Shown one piece after another: positions 14,477 to 24,132 of a DNA stretch of 34,577 nt. Made by a program: the position numbers and the translations under genes. Position 1 is the first letter of the stretch. Each line of letters starts with the position of its first letter. Origin of the DNA: an uncultured Mycoplasmatota bacterium (GTDB taxonomy: Bacteria; Bacillota_I; Bacilli_A; RF39; UBA660); NCBI GenBank assembly GCA_947571135.1, contig CANOWY010000015.1:1-34577 (forward strand), given 5' to 3'. The notes below the pieces were generated by a model, which did no database searches, had not been told where the DNA came from, and worked only from the letters and a program-made list of their open reading frames with translations.

Positions 14477-14493
14477 TGGAGCGGATGATGGGA
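14477..14493. other. Right attachment site (attR) within tRNA-Gly
   Basis: Second copy of the 17-bp core TGGAGCGGATGATGGGA, forming the CCA end, discriminator, acceptor 3' strand and start of the T-arm of tRNA-Gly. Identity to 11415-11431 ends at 14493. Confidence 0.85.
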
Positions 14494-14550
14494 ATCGAAC
14501 CCACGTTATCAGCTTGGAAGGCTGAAGCTCTACCATTAAACTACATCCGC
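14477..14550 (-). tRNA. tRNA-Gly(TCC)
   Basis: 74 nt on the minus strand with acceptor GCGGATG / CATCCGC, encoded CCA, anticodon stem TCAGC / GCTGA and loop CTTCCAA giving anticodon TCC. The T-loop is TTCGATT. The gene is intact although its 3' end is the integration target. Confidence 0.95.
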
Positions 14551-14727
14551 ATTTCACAAATAACAATTTAAATTATAACACAAATATTAAAAATTTCAAC
14601 TATTTTTTACTTTTATAATTTATTTTATGTGATTTTAAATGTAATATGAATAAAAAAGTACCAGAAAAAGAAACAAAATATTTGAAAGTGATCTAGAAAT
14701 GGGTTACTTAAAGACAAGTTAAAATGA

Positions 14728-14756
14728 TTTACAAACGTATAAAAGTCTTATATAAT
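14728..14756 (+). promoter_or_regulatory. Promoter of tRNA-Thr
   Basis: TTTACA (14728-14733) and TATAAT (14751-14756) separated by 17 bp; the -10 box ends 29 bp before the tRNA. Confidence 0.7.
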
Positions 14757-14785
14757 AGTACTAAATTTAAATGAAATAATGTTTT

Positions 14786-14861
14786 GCTGGAATAGCTCAG
14801 TTGGTAGAGCAACGCCCTCGTAACGCGTAGGTCGCAAGTTCGAATCTTGTTTCCAGCACCA
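14786..14861 (+). tRNA. tRNA-Thr(CGT)
   Basis: 76 nt with acceptor GCTGGAA / TTCCAGC, CCA encoded, D-arm GCTC / GAGC, T-arm GCAAG / CTTGT and anticodon loop CTCGTAA, anticodon CGT (Thr, ACG codons). The pair closing the anticodon loop (positions 31 and 39) is C-C, a mismatch; otherwise standard. Confidence 0.92.
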
Positions 14862-14871
14862 GATTGATAGG

Positions 14872-14898
14872 AAACTCGAACTTTTATGCTTCGAGTTT
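14872..14898 (+). terminator. Terminator of tRNA-Thr
   Basis: Nine-bp stem AAACTCGAA / TTCGAGTTT with a 9-nt loop, running into a T-rich tail, 10 bp after the tRNA. Confidence 0.85.
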
Positions 14899-15309
14899 TA
14901 ATATGTTTAAAAAAATGCTATAATTTTTATAGATTTAAATTGAAGTTTTTTAATTTAGTAAACGCAATTATTCATTGACAATATCAATATGTGTGTGAAT
15001 TGTTTTTTGGAAGTTAATTATGGAGAAAAATTTAATTGTTAAAGACATTTCACAAATTGATTTAAAACACTCATTTTTTTAATAGAATTTTTGCAAAATT
15101 AAATTTTAAAATTTGTTAATAAAAAAATTGTTTTTGAAAATAATAGATATGGAAGATTCATAATTATTGAAAAAAAGACAATCTTATAAATAAGTAGAAG
15201 TAAAAAAAGAAGTATTTTAACTGATTTTCCTTTTACCATTAAAATGATGAAAAAAAACAATCTAATCACATAGAATTGAATAAAGATTGTTGAAAAATTC
15301 TTATTTTTC
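14899..15309. other. AT-rich spacer without a convincing gene
   Basis: About 410 bp between the tRNA-Thr terminator and the giant protease gene. It holds a TTGACA at 14975 without a good -10 box, a 20-codon ORF at 15020 lacking a ribosome site, and a hairpin AACAATCT / AGATTGTT (15256-15291). The protease promoter must lie here but cannot be fixed. Confidence 0.5.
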
Positions 15310-15325
15310 TACTACTATAGTAGTA
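15310..15325. promoter_or_regulatory. Palindromic candidate operator upstream of the giant protease
   Basis: Perfect 16-bp palindrome TACTAC-TATA-GTAGTA, 28 bp before the start codon at 15354. It could be a repressor site or a small 5' hairpin. Confidence 0.4.
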
Positions 15326-15353
15326 AAGAGATTTTAAGATGAGGAGTATTATT

Positions 15354-18300
15354 ATGAAAAAGAAAATCATGAAAATTATAACATTTTTAATAATAAGTGT
15401 TTTAATAGGTGTACAACCAGTGTTCGCTCAAACAAGTGTAGGGGCTAAATTAAATGCAAATCATATAGAACTAAAGGCGAATGAAAGCGTTGAGATTACT
15501 TTATCTTTAAACAACTTTAAAGATATAAAAAAAGGAATTAATGCTATTAAAGGAACATTAGAATATGATACAAATATTTTTGAAGAAGTATTTCAAAGTG
15601 ATTTTATAGGCCAAAATAGTTGGGAAGATTTAAAATACAATGCTCAAAACAATGAATTTGTTTTATATAGAAAAGTAGGGACAAAATCAGAAGAAAATGT
15701 TCTAAAAATAGTATTGAAAGTAAAAGAGGATATAGAAGCGACCAAAACTTTAGTTAAACTAAAAAATATATCGACTTCTGAAGGAAAGAAAGACATTTTA
15801 TTAACTGATGTAAATATAGAATTAAATATTATAAAAGAACAAGAAACCATTCCTGATAAACCAATTTCTCCAGTAAGTCCAGAAAAACCAAATACAGATA
15901 ATACAATTACAAACAATACAAAACCTTCAGGGAATTTGTCAGGGAATATAATTGGATCTATAGTAAAACCAAATCCTGATGATACAATAAATAATAATAC
16001 AGATAATAATCCTTCTCAAGAAGAAAAACCCAATCAATCAGATGATTCACTTACAGGTGATTTTGAAGAATCCAAAGAAAATAAAAATGACTCTATGGAA
16101 GAACTTGTAAAAACAAAAAAAACAACAGTACGATATATTTGGATATTAATTCTCATTTTAATTCAATTAGTGACTATAATTTTTTTGTATTTAAAACATA
16201 AGAAAAAAGATAAAAATCGTAGTATTAATTTATCCTTAATGTTTTTAGGAATCATATTAGCAGAGTTTTTAGAAATTACAAGTGCTTTTGCTTATGACTT
16301 TGCGCAAAAAGGTCATTTAAATGATGATACTGAAGTAAACTATGCCGATGTAAGTTTGCTAGAACTACATTTAATTGATTTAAAACAAATAGCAGATGAC
16401 AAATTAGAAAATGCAGATATGAATGCCGACGGAAAGATTACTGTTACAGACTTAAGTATTTTAATTCAAAAAATTGAAAAGACTTTGGAATATGACGTTG
16501 AAATCGTAAATATTGACCTCGAAAATGCATATCCAAATAAATACCAAGAAATACAAGTAAAATTAAATGCGGATGTAAGTTTTGGTGCTACAATTGAAAA
16601 AATAGTAATGAATGGCCAAGAATATGAAGTTTTAAAAGAACCAAATACTTCTTTATATACATTCAAAATACGTGCTGGAGCAAATGCAGGAATTGAAAAT
16701 TATACCATTACAAAAGCATTATTAGATAACAAGCAAGAAGTAAAAATAAATTATTCATTCAAAATAGATGTTTTAAAAGATATACCAACAATAGAAAATT
16801 ATCATGTAGAAGAAAATAAAGACGATTCCAAATTAATTTTAATATTTGATGTTGTAGACAACAATGATAGTATAGAATCGTCTTATGTAGAAATTTATGA
16901 CGAGGCTCAAAACTCTATTATGCAGGACAAAGTAGTCAAAGGAGCAAATCGTATTGAAGTTGAAGTAGAAGAGAAAAAAGAGTACAAGGCGAGTATTATT
17001 TTAAATTATAAGTTAAGTAATACCCCAGAAGATGAAGAACATAAAGGCATTCAATCTTATGAAAAAGATTTACAACTGCTAATTGATTACAATTTTACAA
17101 TTTCAAATTTAAAAACGTATAAAGAAAATCAAGAAACAACAATTTTTAATAAAGAAGACAAAATAAAATTAGTTTTTGAAAGTACCAATGCTACAAAACA
17201 TGTTCCACAAACTATCAAAATCGATGGAAAGGAATACGAAGTTTCTTCTGAAAATGGTAAATATGCTGTAACACTAGATGCTCTAACAGAACTTGGAAAT
17301 CAAACCATTACTATTAACGAAGTAATTTTATCAAATGGAAAGAAATTTGAACTACAAGAAAACAATACAATTAACATTCAAGTTGACAAAAGAAAACCAA
17401 GTGTTGTAGATTTATCGACAACAGAATTTACAGAAATGAACCAATTAAAGGTAATGTTCCGTCTAGAAGATTTAGATGAAACTGTATCAACTATTAACAT
17501 TCAAATTCTAGATGATAAGGGCAATGAAATCGATAAAATAAGTCTTGATAGAAAAGATGTTTTAAGTGATGGAATGGTGAATAAGTTCTTTACTACCCAA
17601 ATGACAACAAAATACAAAGTAAAAGTGTCTTTAAATTATAATCTAACTGGAAATGATGCAGATTTTAAGACAGAAGAAAAAGAAATTGAAGTAGTAGCCG
17701 ATCCAAGAATCGAAGTAAATAGTATTACTCCAAGCACTTATTATGTAGAAAAAGGTGGCGTATTAAAACTAACTTTTGATATAAACAGTAACAAAGCAGA
17801 AGACATTACGAAAATACGAATTAATAATATAGATTGTATTGCAGTAAAACTAGACAATGGAAATTATGAAGCAACCTTAAATGTAGGAACAAAAAGTGGA
17901 ATATATCCATTAGAAATAACAAGATTCTTTTATAATAGTGAAATGGTTGCAACAACAGATGAGCATATAAAAGTGGAAGTTTTAAAAGATAAACCACAGA
18001 TTATTAACTTTGTTCAAGCCGATAATTTAGGAACAAAAGAAGTCACATTACGTTTCGATGTACTAGATCATGAAGATACTTTTATAAATGGGAAAGCGCT
18101 TTTAATTTCTGATGAAAATACAATAGAAAAGGATATTAGAAAAGGACACAATGAAATTACATTCCAAGTAGAGCCTTCAAAAAAATATACTTTAAAAATA
18201 AATGGAACTTATGATTTAGATAGTAATACTTTAGAAGGAAGACCAGAAGAAGACAACCGCGTAATTGATGAAACTCTTACTTCAAAAGAAATAGAATTAG

Positions 18301-21300
18301 TTGCAGACTATGAACTAAATATAGAAAATATAAAAACGTACAATGATAAAGGACAAACAAAATACTTTGGTAAATCTGAACCAATTACTATTAGTTTTGA
18401 AAGCGCTAATGCAACAAATTTTGAACCAATAAAAGCAGTAGTAAATGGAAATGAATATTCACTTACAAAAAAAGACAATGCATATTATTTAACGATTAAT
18501 AGTCATAGAACATCGGGAGTAAAGACAGCAAGAATAGAAAAAATAACTTTAAGTAATTCTAAAGAGATAATCCTAACGGAAAACAATGAAATCAAAGTAA
18601 CTGTATTAAAAGACAAGCCAAAAGTAGAACAATTTGGTTACAAGGAAAATATGGATGCAACAATTTCTGCTTCCTTCAAAGTAATCGATGAAGAAGAAAC
18701 AATCACAAATGGTAAAGTTTTTGTTCTAAAAAATGGAGCCATAGTAAAAGAACAAGCCTTAGAAAAGAATGACAACACAATTACTTTCCAACCTGAAGAG
18801 AATCAAAACTATATTGTAAAAGTAATTGCAGACTATGATTTAGACATGAATGTGTTAGAAGAAGACGCTAACGAATACAAAAATGTAACCCTTTTAGAAG
18901 CAGATATTACTCTAGGTGCTCGTAAATTTGAAATGAAAGACATCATTAGAACATCTATATACAAACAAACAGCAGATGGAGTTGTCGAAGTAAAAGATTT
19001 AAGCGAAAATGATCTTACAAATTTAGATAACTATATTGCCAAGGTGTATTTGAAACAAATGCCAACTTTCTATACCAAAATAACGGGATATAGAATAGAA
19101 GACAATCAGTTGAAACTAACATTAGATTTTGACAATGTTGTTCAGTACTCAAGTGACAATAAACAAGACAAGTTAGAAATTGTCTTTGGTGAAATGAATA
19201 ATGGCATAGCAGAAAATATAACCCTAGAAGGCTTAATTCGTGAGATGGAAAAGAATCCAAATGGAACATTTACATTAACCCGTGATTATGACGCTTCTAT
19301 AATAACCAAAAATACAAATACTTTAATTTCCTCATTTACTGGAACTTTAAATGGAAATGGCCACAAAATTTATAATTTATCCAAACCATTATTTGATACA
19401 CTTGAATCTGCAACTATTGAAAACTTAATCTTAGAAAGTCCGAAATTATCCGGAGTAAATAGTAGAGGAACTCTTGCTAATAGTGCAACCAATACAGCAA
19501 TTCGAAATGTCCATGTAAAAGATTTAATATTAATTTCTGGAACCAATCGAGTTGGAGGTATACTAGGAGAAGCAACAGCGACAACGATTGAGCAAAGTAG
19601 TGTTACAAACTTCCAAATTACAACTTCTCTTCATATAAGAGTAGGTGGAATTGTTGGAAACATGATGGGTGGTTCTATTACAAATTGTTTTGTAGAAGGA
19701 AAATTAAACTCTACTCAAAACAAAGATGGAAATAGAATCAGTGGAATTCTAGGTACAGGAGATGGAACAGATCTAATTACCATTGAAAATTGTTTAACTA
19801 AAGTTACTTATACAAACAATGTAAGTGCAAGATTAAATGGAGATATTGTAGGACTTGCTCTAAACAATAACACTATCCTAAAAAATAATGTTAGTTTATC
19901 AACAGGAAACAATTTCTATAGTATTCATGGTTCTACAATACATGCAACATCTACTAATAACTACGAACTTACAGATTCTGGACTTGTTTCAAATGCTTCA
20001 GGAAATCGAGTAATGCAAGTGACGAAAGATGAACTCACAACAGAATTCTTTAAAAATAACGTTGGTTTCAATGAGAACATTTGGGATTATACGGAGGTCT
20101 CTTATGATAAGCCACCAGTATTACAAGTAGCGAAAGCAACAGAAGAAACAACAGAAGACGAAAAACCAAGTAATAGCAAATTGTATATTCCAGACTATAC
20201 ACGAATCAAAAAAATAAATGGATACACTGAAGAAAAAGATATTTTGTATCACAACATTAACAAATTAATGCCATATTATGATGCAAAATACCTAATTGAA
20301 GATGGGTTGAAATTACAAAATGACCATCTATTAAATGCAAAAATAATCAAGCATATTTTGCCATATAGAAACGGAAAATTACAAACTTACTTAACAAGCC
20401 AAAGTCAAAATAGTTTGACAAGTATAAAAGTAGTTTTTGAAGACTATTCTGTACAAGAATACAACCTAACCTTCAAAGAAACAAAACAAAATATAGCTAT
20501 ATACACAATCAACGATTTTGACTTAGAATATGCATTCAATAACTATACCATCAAAGAAGCGGCATCCATTGTAGAAACAATCAAAAATTACATAAGCAAT
20601 GTAAATTATGCCACGACACTTGACCCATTAACTGCCTCAGCAGACAGTAGACTATATCGTGATCATTACAATGAAATGATGAAACCACTGGCTGAAGAAA
20701 TTGCTCTACAACTGTTACAAAATGATGGCAATAGTATCCTAAATATGGATAGCGAACTTCTAAACAACAAGATAAAACAAGAACTAATCGATAGTGGTAG
20801 ATTAGACAAAATCTTATATGCTTACAATTACTATCATAGATGGTACCATTTTGAAATTGGTGGGGCGAAAGTATCAGATATTCTATTCTTTGAAGGAAAA
20901 ATGTACAAAGACTCTATGACGATTGACAACTTAACAGAAGAAGTACTAACAGGAAATTTAAGAACGAATGCAACGCACACATTCTTCGCAAATAGTTTAA
21001 GTAAATATACAGGAAGTTCTGCCTTAACTTATTATCTAGATGGAGTAATCAGAAATATCGGTGGATATGAAGATATAAACGATTGGTTTACAGAACATTT
21101 TAGTTCCATCGGAATATTAGCAGAAATACCAGTGGAAAATCATCCTGAAGTAAAATATCGTGCATGGGATAGATTAAAAGGCTTCCAAAACTTTATCTTA
21201 CCTTTATCAACATTACCGAAATATGCAGGATACATTATATCAGGACCAGCCCAATTCCAAGTGGGGGCACAAAGAGTTTACATTGCCGATCCAACAACGG

Positions 21301-24002
21301 CATCTGGCCAAAATACGGTAAAAAATCATGTAAAAAATCATGTTGCTCTTATTAAAAGACAATTTGATACCATGGCTGGATCTTTCCATGTTGAAAGTTG
21401 GAATAACTTCACTATTATGGTATATGATACTGTAAAAACGATTACAGGGTACAAAACAAGTTATTTTCCTGGAACAAATATTCCAATGGGAACCTCTCCT
21501 GTTACAACATGGAATAGAAGTGGAACGACAACGGAACCATTCTCTAAAAACTTCAATGAAGCGGTAGGAGCATGGCAATATGGTTCCGCAGCAGGTGTTG
21601 GTAATACTGCAGGATTCTTATGGTTTATTGCAAGACCAGGACTAACAAACTACGATACTTGGACCCATGAATTTGAACATGCCCTTTACGATAAAATTAT
21701 GTTGTTTAGAAAAGGGGCAAGATTACAACTAGAAACATATACAGAAGGAAATGTTCAACAAAATGAAAATTGGAGTAACAATAATATTAGTGGTTACGAT
21801 GTCGGACCTTATTACTTCAATTTTGCCTTTACCTTAGGAAAAGAAAGTATGGCAACCCAAAATTTAACACCAGAAAGAATTAATACGAGAGAAAAATTAG
21901 AAAATTATTTTAAAGGCCAATTTGACGCTTTAGAACTTCTAGATTATGTTTCAGCGAAAGCATTCATTCAATTAACTCCAGAAGAACAAGCAAAAATCGC
22001 AACAAGAATGAATACATCGGCTGGTTGGAGTACATGGGGAACCATTACGAAAGAACAAGCCGAAGCCATGAACTTAACAACGTTAGAATCCCTTTGGGAT
22101 AATCGAATTATGTTAAGACCGAATAATGCATGGGGAGTGAGTGTTCGAGGACTTGTACCAATCAACAGTATTGGAGCAAATGATTATGGTTATGAATCCA
22201 TTTGGGTAACCCGTTGGTATATGGGGCATTACGATAATGGATATGCAGATGCCTTCTCAAATAAGAAAAACATGTTTGAAATGCTAGGTTATGCAGGAGT
22301 CGATGGTTATGTAACTTTTGGTAGTAAAATGAGTAGTTCTGATTTAGACGCCATTCAAAAAATAACACTCGCAAAAACAGGAACCGCCATGAACTGGAAA
22401 GAATACAGAATGAGTCGTTATGCGGAAATTGAAAGTAAACTTGACAACAAATATGTCAACATTGATTTAATGATTGAACAATTTGTCGATGCTTTAAGAA
22501 ATGATGCCAAAAATGGCAATCGAAACATTACAAGTGGAACCAATTTACGTAAAATTTATTACCATTACTTAAAAAGAGTCACCAACGACTTTATAGATGA
22601 TCCACTAGGAACCAACTTAGAAATGACACACATCAAAACGGCTGAAGAATTAGTAAATAAAATCAATGCAGAACCTTATGGATATTACATTTTAGACAAT
22701 GACATAGACTTCAGCGGAATGACTCAAAATGTAACCCAAACATTCATGGGAAAACTAGATGGAAATGGTCATAAAATTATAGGAAATAAAATTCCAATCT
22801 TCCAAAAAATTCGTTTTGGATATGTAAAAGACTTAGTATTTGAAAGAACAGACATTCCAATGAATATAGCAAACGTTGGAGCCTTATCAGTAAGAACTGA
22901 ATATAGTGTAATAGAAAACGTAAAAGCCAAAGAACTACAACTAAACTTTGGTGGAAGAAATGATGTAAGTTTAATCGGAGGATCCGTTGGAACAACTGTT
23001 ACTAGTGGAATTGAAGTAGAAACATTAAAAAATAAGATAACCAGTATAGAAGATTTCCAAAAATTAAATGAGAATCCGGGTGGAATCTATGTATTAGAAA
23101 CCGATTTAGACTTTACAGGATACACAGGAAATAGTTCTGTAATCACTTCCACATTTACAGGAAAACTAGATGGAAATGGTCATACATTATCTAATTTAAC
23201 AAACCTATCACTGTTTAATTCCGTAACAGGAACCATAGAAAATGTAAATATTAAAAACTTTACCAATATTGGAACTGCTACAACAGATGATGTTACAGCA
23301 TTTATAAAACTAACTAATGGTGCAACCTTAAGAAACTTAAAATTTGAAAACATAACTTTAGAAGGAAGACATCGTGTAGCAGTTGTATCATCTTTTGACA
23401 ATGCTAATTCAATATTTGAAAATATTTCCGTTAAAAATGCGAATGTTAAAGGTAGTGGAGTTTACGTATCTACATTTATTGGTAGAAAATATGGTGGTAC
23501 CATTAAAAATGTACTTGTAGAAGGAAATATGGAAATCACAACTACCGAAAACGGAGGAATTGTTGGAGCCTTCCAAAAAGGTGGAACTATGGAAAATGTG
23601 ATTTCAAAAGTAAATATTCACAAAACCGAAAATACATACAAACCTGTTGAAAATAGTGAATTCAATGGTGGAATTGTTGGAAATATTTACGACAAACCAA
23701 TCATTAAAAATGCAATTGCTTTAGGAGATATGGAAGGATTTATGAGTGGAGAAATAGAAAAAGTTCCTTATAAAGTAACAGGAGCAGCAATAGCAAACAT
23801 TATTGCTTCTATGGAAAACTGTTATGAATATGCAGGAGCCCATGGATCTAGTAGTGTAACAGAAGAAACAGAAAGTAAACTGAAAATAGCAACAGAAACA
23901 CAAACTCATACCAAATCTTTCTATCAAGATACGCTTCATTTTGATGAAACCATTTGGAATTTAGACACTATAGAATCTAAAGGATATCCAGAATTAAAAT
24001 AA
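15354..24002 (+). CDS. Giant secreted M26-type zinc metalloprotease with cohesin and dockerin
   Basis: Protein of 2882 aa; ATG 15354 has GAGGAG seven bases upstream, whereas ATG 15339 overlaps that site. Order: signal peptide 1-25 (ends PVFA); cohesin-like domain about 26-170 (ends of strands like IELKANESVEITLSL, GTLEYDTNIFE); Pro/Asn/Glu linker; membrane helix about 258-280 followed by KHKKKDKNR; second hydrophobic helix about 290-316 ending SAFA, a signal-peptidase-like site; dockerin about 319-379 (GHLNDDTEVNYADVSLL and NADMNADGKITVTDLS); about four 205-aa Ig-like units beginning near 472, 676, 875 and 1083 (VLKDKP motif); GLUG-type region about 1280-1600; catalytic region with zinc motif HEFEH (His2105, Glu2106, His2109); a second GLUG-type region to the end. 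M26 enzymes (IgA1 protease, ZmpB) cut host glycoproteins. There is no LPXTG. Own transcription unit ended by a terminator at 24021. Substrate unknown. Confidence 0.88.
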   Translation: MKKKIMKIITFLIISVLIGVQPVFAQTSVGAKLNANHIELKANESVEITLSLNNFKDIKKGINAIKGTLEYDTNIFEEVFQSDFIGQNSWEDLKYNAQNNEFVLYRKVGTKSEENVLKIVLKVKEDIEATKTLVKLKNISTSEGKKDILLTDVNIELNIIKEQETIPDKPISPVSPEKPNTDNTITNNTKPSGNLSGNIIGSIVKPNPDDTINNNTDNNPSQEEKPNQSDDSLTGDFEESKENKNDSMEELVKTKKTTVRYIWILILILIQLVTIIFLYLKHKKKDKNRSINLSLMFLGIILAEFLEITSAFAYDFAQKGHLNDDTEVNYADVSLLELHLIDLKQIADDKLENADMNADGKITVTDLSILIQKIEKTLEYDVEIVNIDLENAYPNKYQEIQVKLNADVSFGATIEKIVMNGQEYEVLKEPNTSLYTFKIRAGANAGIENYTITKALLDNKQEVKINYSFKIDVLKDIPTIENYHVEENKDDSKLILIFDVVDNNDSIESSYVEIYDEAQNSIMQDKVVKGANRIEVEVEEKKEYKASIILNYKLSNTPEDEEHKGIQSYEKDLQLLIDYNFTISNLKTYKENQETTIFNKEDKIKLVFESTNATKHVPQTIKIDGKEYEVSSENGKYAVTLDALTELGNQTITINEVILSNGKKFELQENNTINIQVDKRKPSVVDLSTTEFTEMNQLKVMFRLEDLDETVSTINIQILDDKGNEIDKISLDRKDVLSDGMVNKFFTTQMTTKYKVKVSLNYNLTGNDADFKTEEKEIEVVADPRIEVNSITPSTYYVEKGGVLKLTFDINSNKAEDITKIRINNIDCIAVKLDNGNYEATLNVGTKSGIYPLEITRFFYNSEMVATTDEHIKVEVLKDKPQIINFVQADNLGTKEVTLRFDVLDHEDTFINGKALLISDENTIEKDIRKGHNEITFQVEPSKKYTLKINGTYDLDSNTLEGRPEEDNRVIDETLTSKEIELVADYELNIENIKTYNDKGQTKYFGKSEPITISFESANATNFEPIKAVVNGNEYSLTKKDNAYYLTINSHRTSGVKTARIEKITLSNSKEIILTENNEIKVTVLKDKPKVEQFGYKENMDATISASFKVIDEEETITNGKVFVLKNGAIVKEQALEKNDNTITFQPEENQNYIVKVIADYDLDMNVLEEDANEYKNVTLLEADITLGARKFEMKDIIRTSIYKQTADGVVEVKDLSENDLTNLDNYIAKVYLKQMPTFYTKITGYRIEDNQLKLTLDFDNVVQYSSDNKQDKLEIVFGEMNNGIAENITLEGLIREMEKNPNGTFTLTRDYDASIITKNTNTLISSFTGTLNGNGHKIYNLSKPLFDTLESATIENLILESPKLSGVNSRGTLANSATNTAIRNVHVKDLILISGTNRVGGILGEATATTIEQSSVTNFQITTSLHIRVGGIVGNMMGGSITNCFVEGKLNSTQNKDGNRISGILGTGDGTDLITIENCLTKVTYTNNVSARLNGDIVGLALNNNTILKNNVSLSTGNNFYSIHGSTIHATSTNNYELTDSGLVSNASGNRVMQVTKDELTTEFFKNNVGFNENIWDYTEVSYDKPPVLQVAKATEETTEDEKPSNSKLYIPDYTRIKKINGYTEEKDILYHNINKLMPYYDAKYLIEDGLKLQNDHLLNAKIIKHILPYRNGKLQTYLTSQSQNSLTSIKVVFEDYSVQEYNLTFKETKQNIAIYTINDFDLEYAFNNYTIKEAASIVETIKNYISNVNYATTLDPLTASADSRLYRDHYNEMMKPLAEEIALQLLQNDGNSILNMDSELLNNKIKQELIDSGRLDKILYAYNYYHRWYHFEIGGAKVSDILFFEGKMYKDSMTIDNLTEEVLTGNLRTNATHTFFANSLSKYTGSSALTYYLDGVIRNIGGYEDINDWFTEHFSSIGILAEIPVENHPEVKYRAWDRLKGFQNFILPLSTLPKYAGYIISGPAQFQVGAQRVYIADPTTASGQNTVKNHVKNHVALIKRQFDTMAGSFHVESWNNFTIMVYDTVKTITGYKTSYFPGTNIPMGTSPVTTWNRSGTTTEPFSKNFNEAVGAWQYGSAAGVGNTAGFLWFIARPGLTNYDTWTHEFEHALYDKIMLFRKGARLQLETYTEGNVQQNENWSNNNISGYDVGPYYFNFAFTLGKESMATQNLTPERINTREKLENYFKGQFDALELLDYVSAKAFIQLTPEEQAKIATRMNTSAGWSTWGTITKEQAEAMNLTTLESLWDNRIMLRPNNAWGVSVRGLVPINSIGANDYGYESIWVTRWYMGHYDNGYADAFSNKKNMFEMLGYAGVDGYVTFGSKMSSSDLDAIQKITLAKTGTAMNWKEYRMSRYAEIESKLDNKYVNIDLMIEQFVDALRNDAKNGNRNITSGTNLRKIYYHYLKRVTNDFIDDPLGTNLEMTHIKTAEELVNKINAEPYGYYILDNDIDFSGMTQNVTQTFMGKLDGNGHKIIGNKIPIFQKIRFGYVKDLVFERTDIPMNIANVGALSVRTEYSVIENVKAKELQLNFGGRNDVSLIGGSVGTTVTSGIEVETLKNKITSIEDFQKLNENPGGIYVLETDLDFTGYTGNSSVITSTFTGKLDGNGHTLSNLTNLSLFNSVTGTIENVNIKNFTNIGTATTDDVTAFIKLTNGATLRNLKFENITLEGRHRVAVVSSFDNANSIFENISVKNANVKGSGVYVSTFIGRKYGGTIKNVLVEGNMEITTTENGGIVGAFQKGGTMENVISKVNIHKTENTYKPVENSEFNGGIVGNIYDKPIIKNAIALGDMEGFMSGEIEKVPYKVTGAAIANIIASMENCYEYAGAHGSSSVTEETESKLKIATETQTHTKSFYQDTLHFDETIWNLDTIESKGYPELK

Positions 24003-24020
24003 AATGAATTGATTTTCTAG

Positions 24021-24054
24021 AAAAAGGATTGAAGTTTTAAGTACAATCCTTTTT
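24021..24054 (+). terminator. Terminator of the giant protease gene
   Basis: Stem AAAAAGGATTG / CAATCCTTTTT with a 12-nt loop and a T-rich tail, 19 bp after the stop. Confidence 0.9.
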
Positions 24055-24132
24055 TCTTTTGGTTCTGAAGAACATAGACTTTATTCTAGCAATTTGATAC
24101 AATAAATTAAGAATAAAAGAAAAGAGAAGGTT

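Noticed and set aside
15020-15082. Twenty-codon ORF in the spacer before the protease gene
   Set aside because: No ribosome site and no context; too short to support.
16120-16310. Two separate genes instead of one giant protease gene
   Set aside because: The frame is open throughout and no ribosome site or stop lies between the cohesin-like part and the dockerin part; kept as one gene, with fusion mentioned as an alternative explanation.
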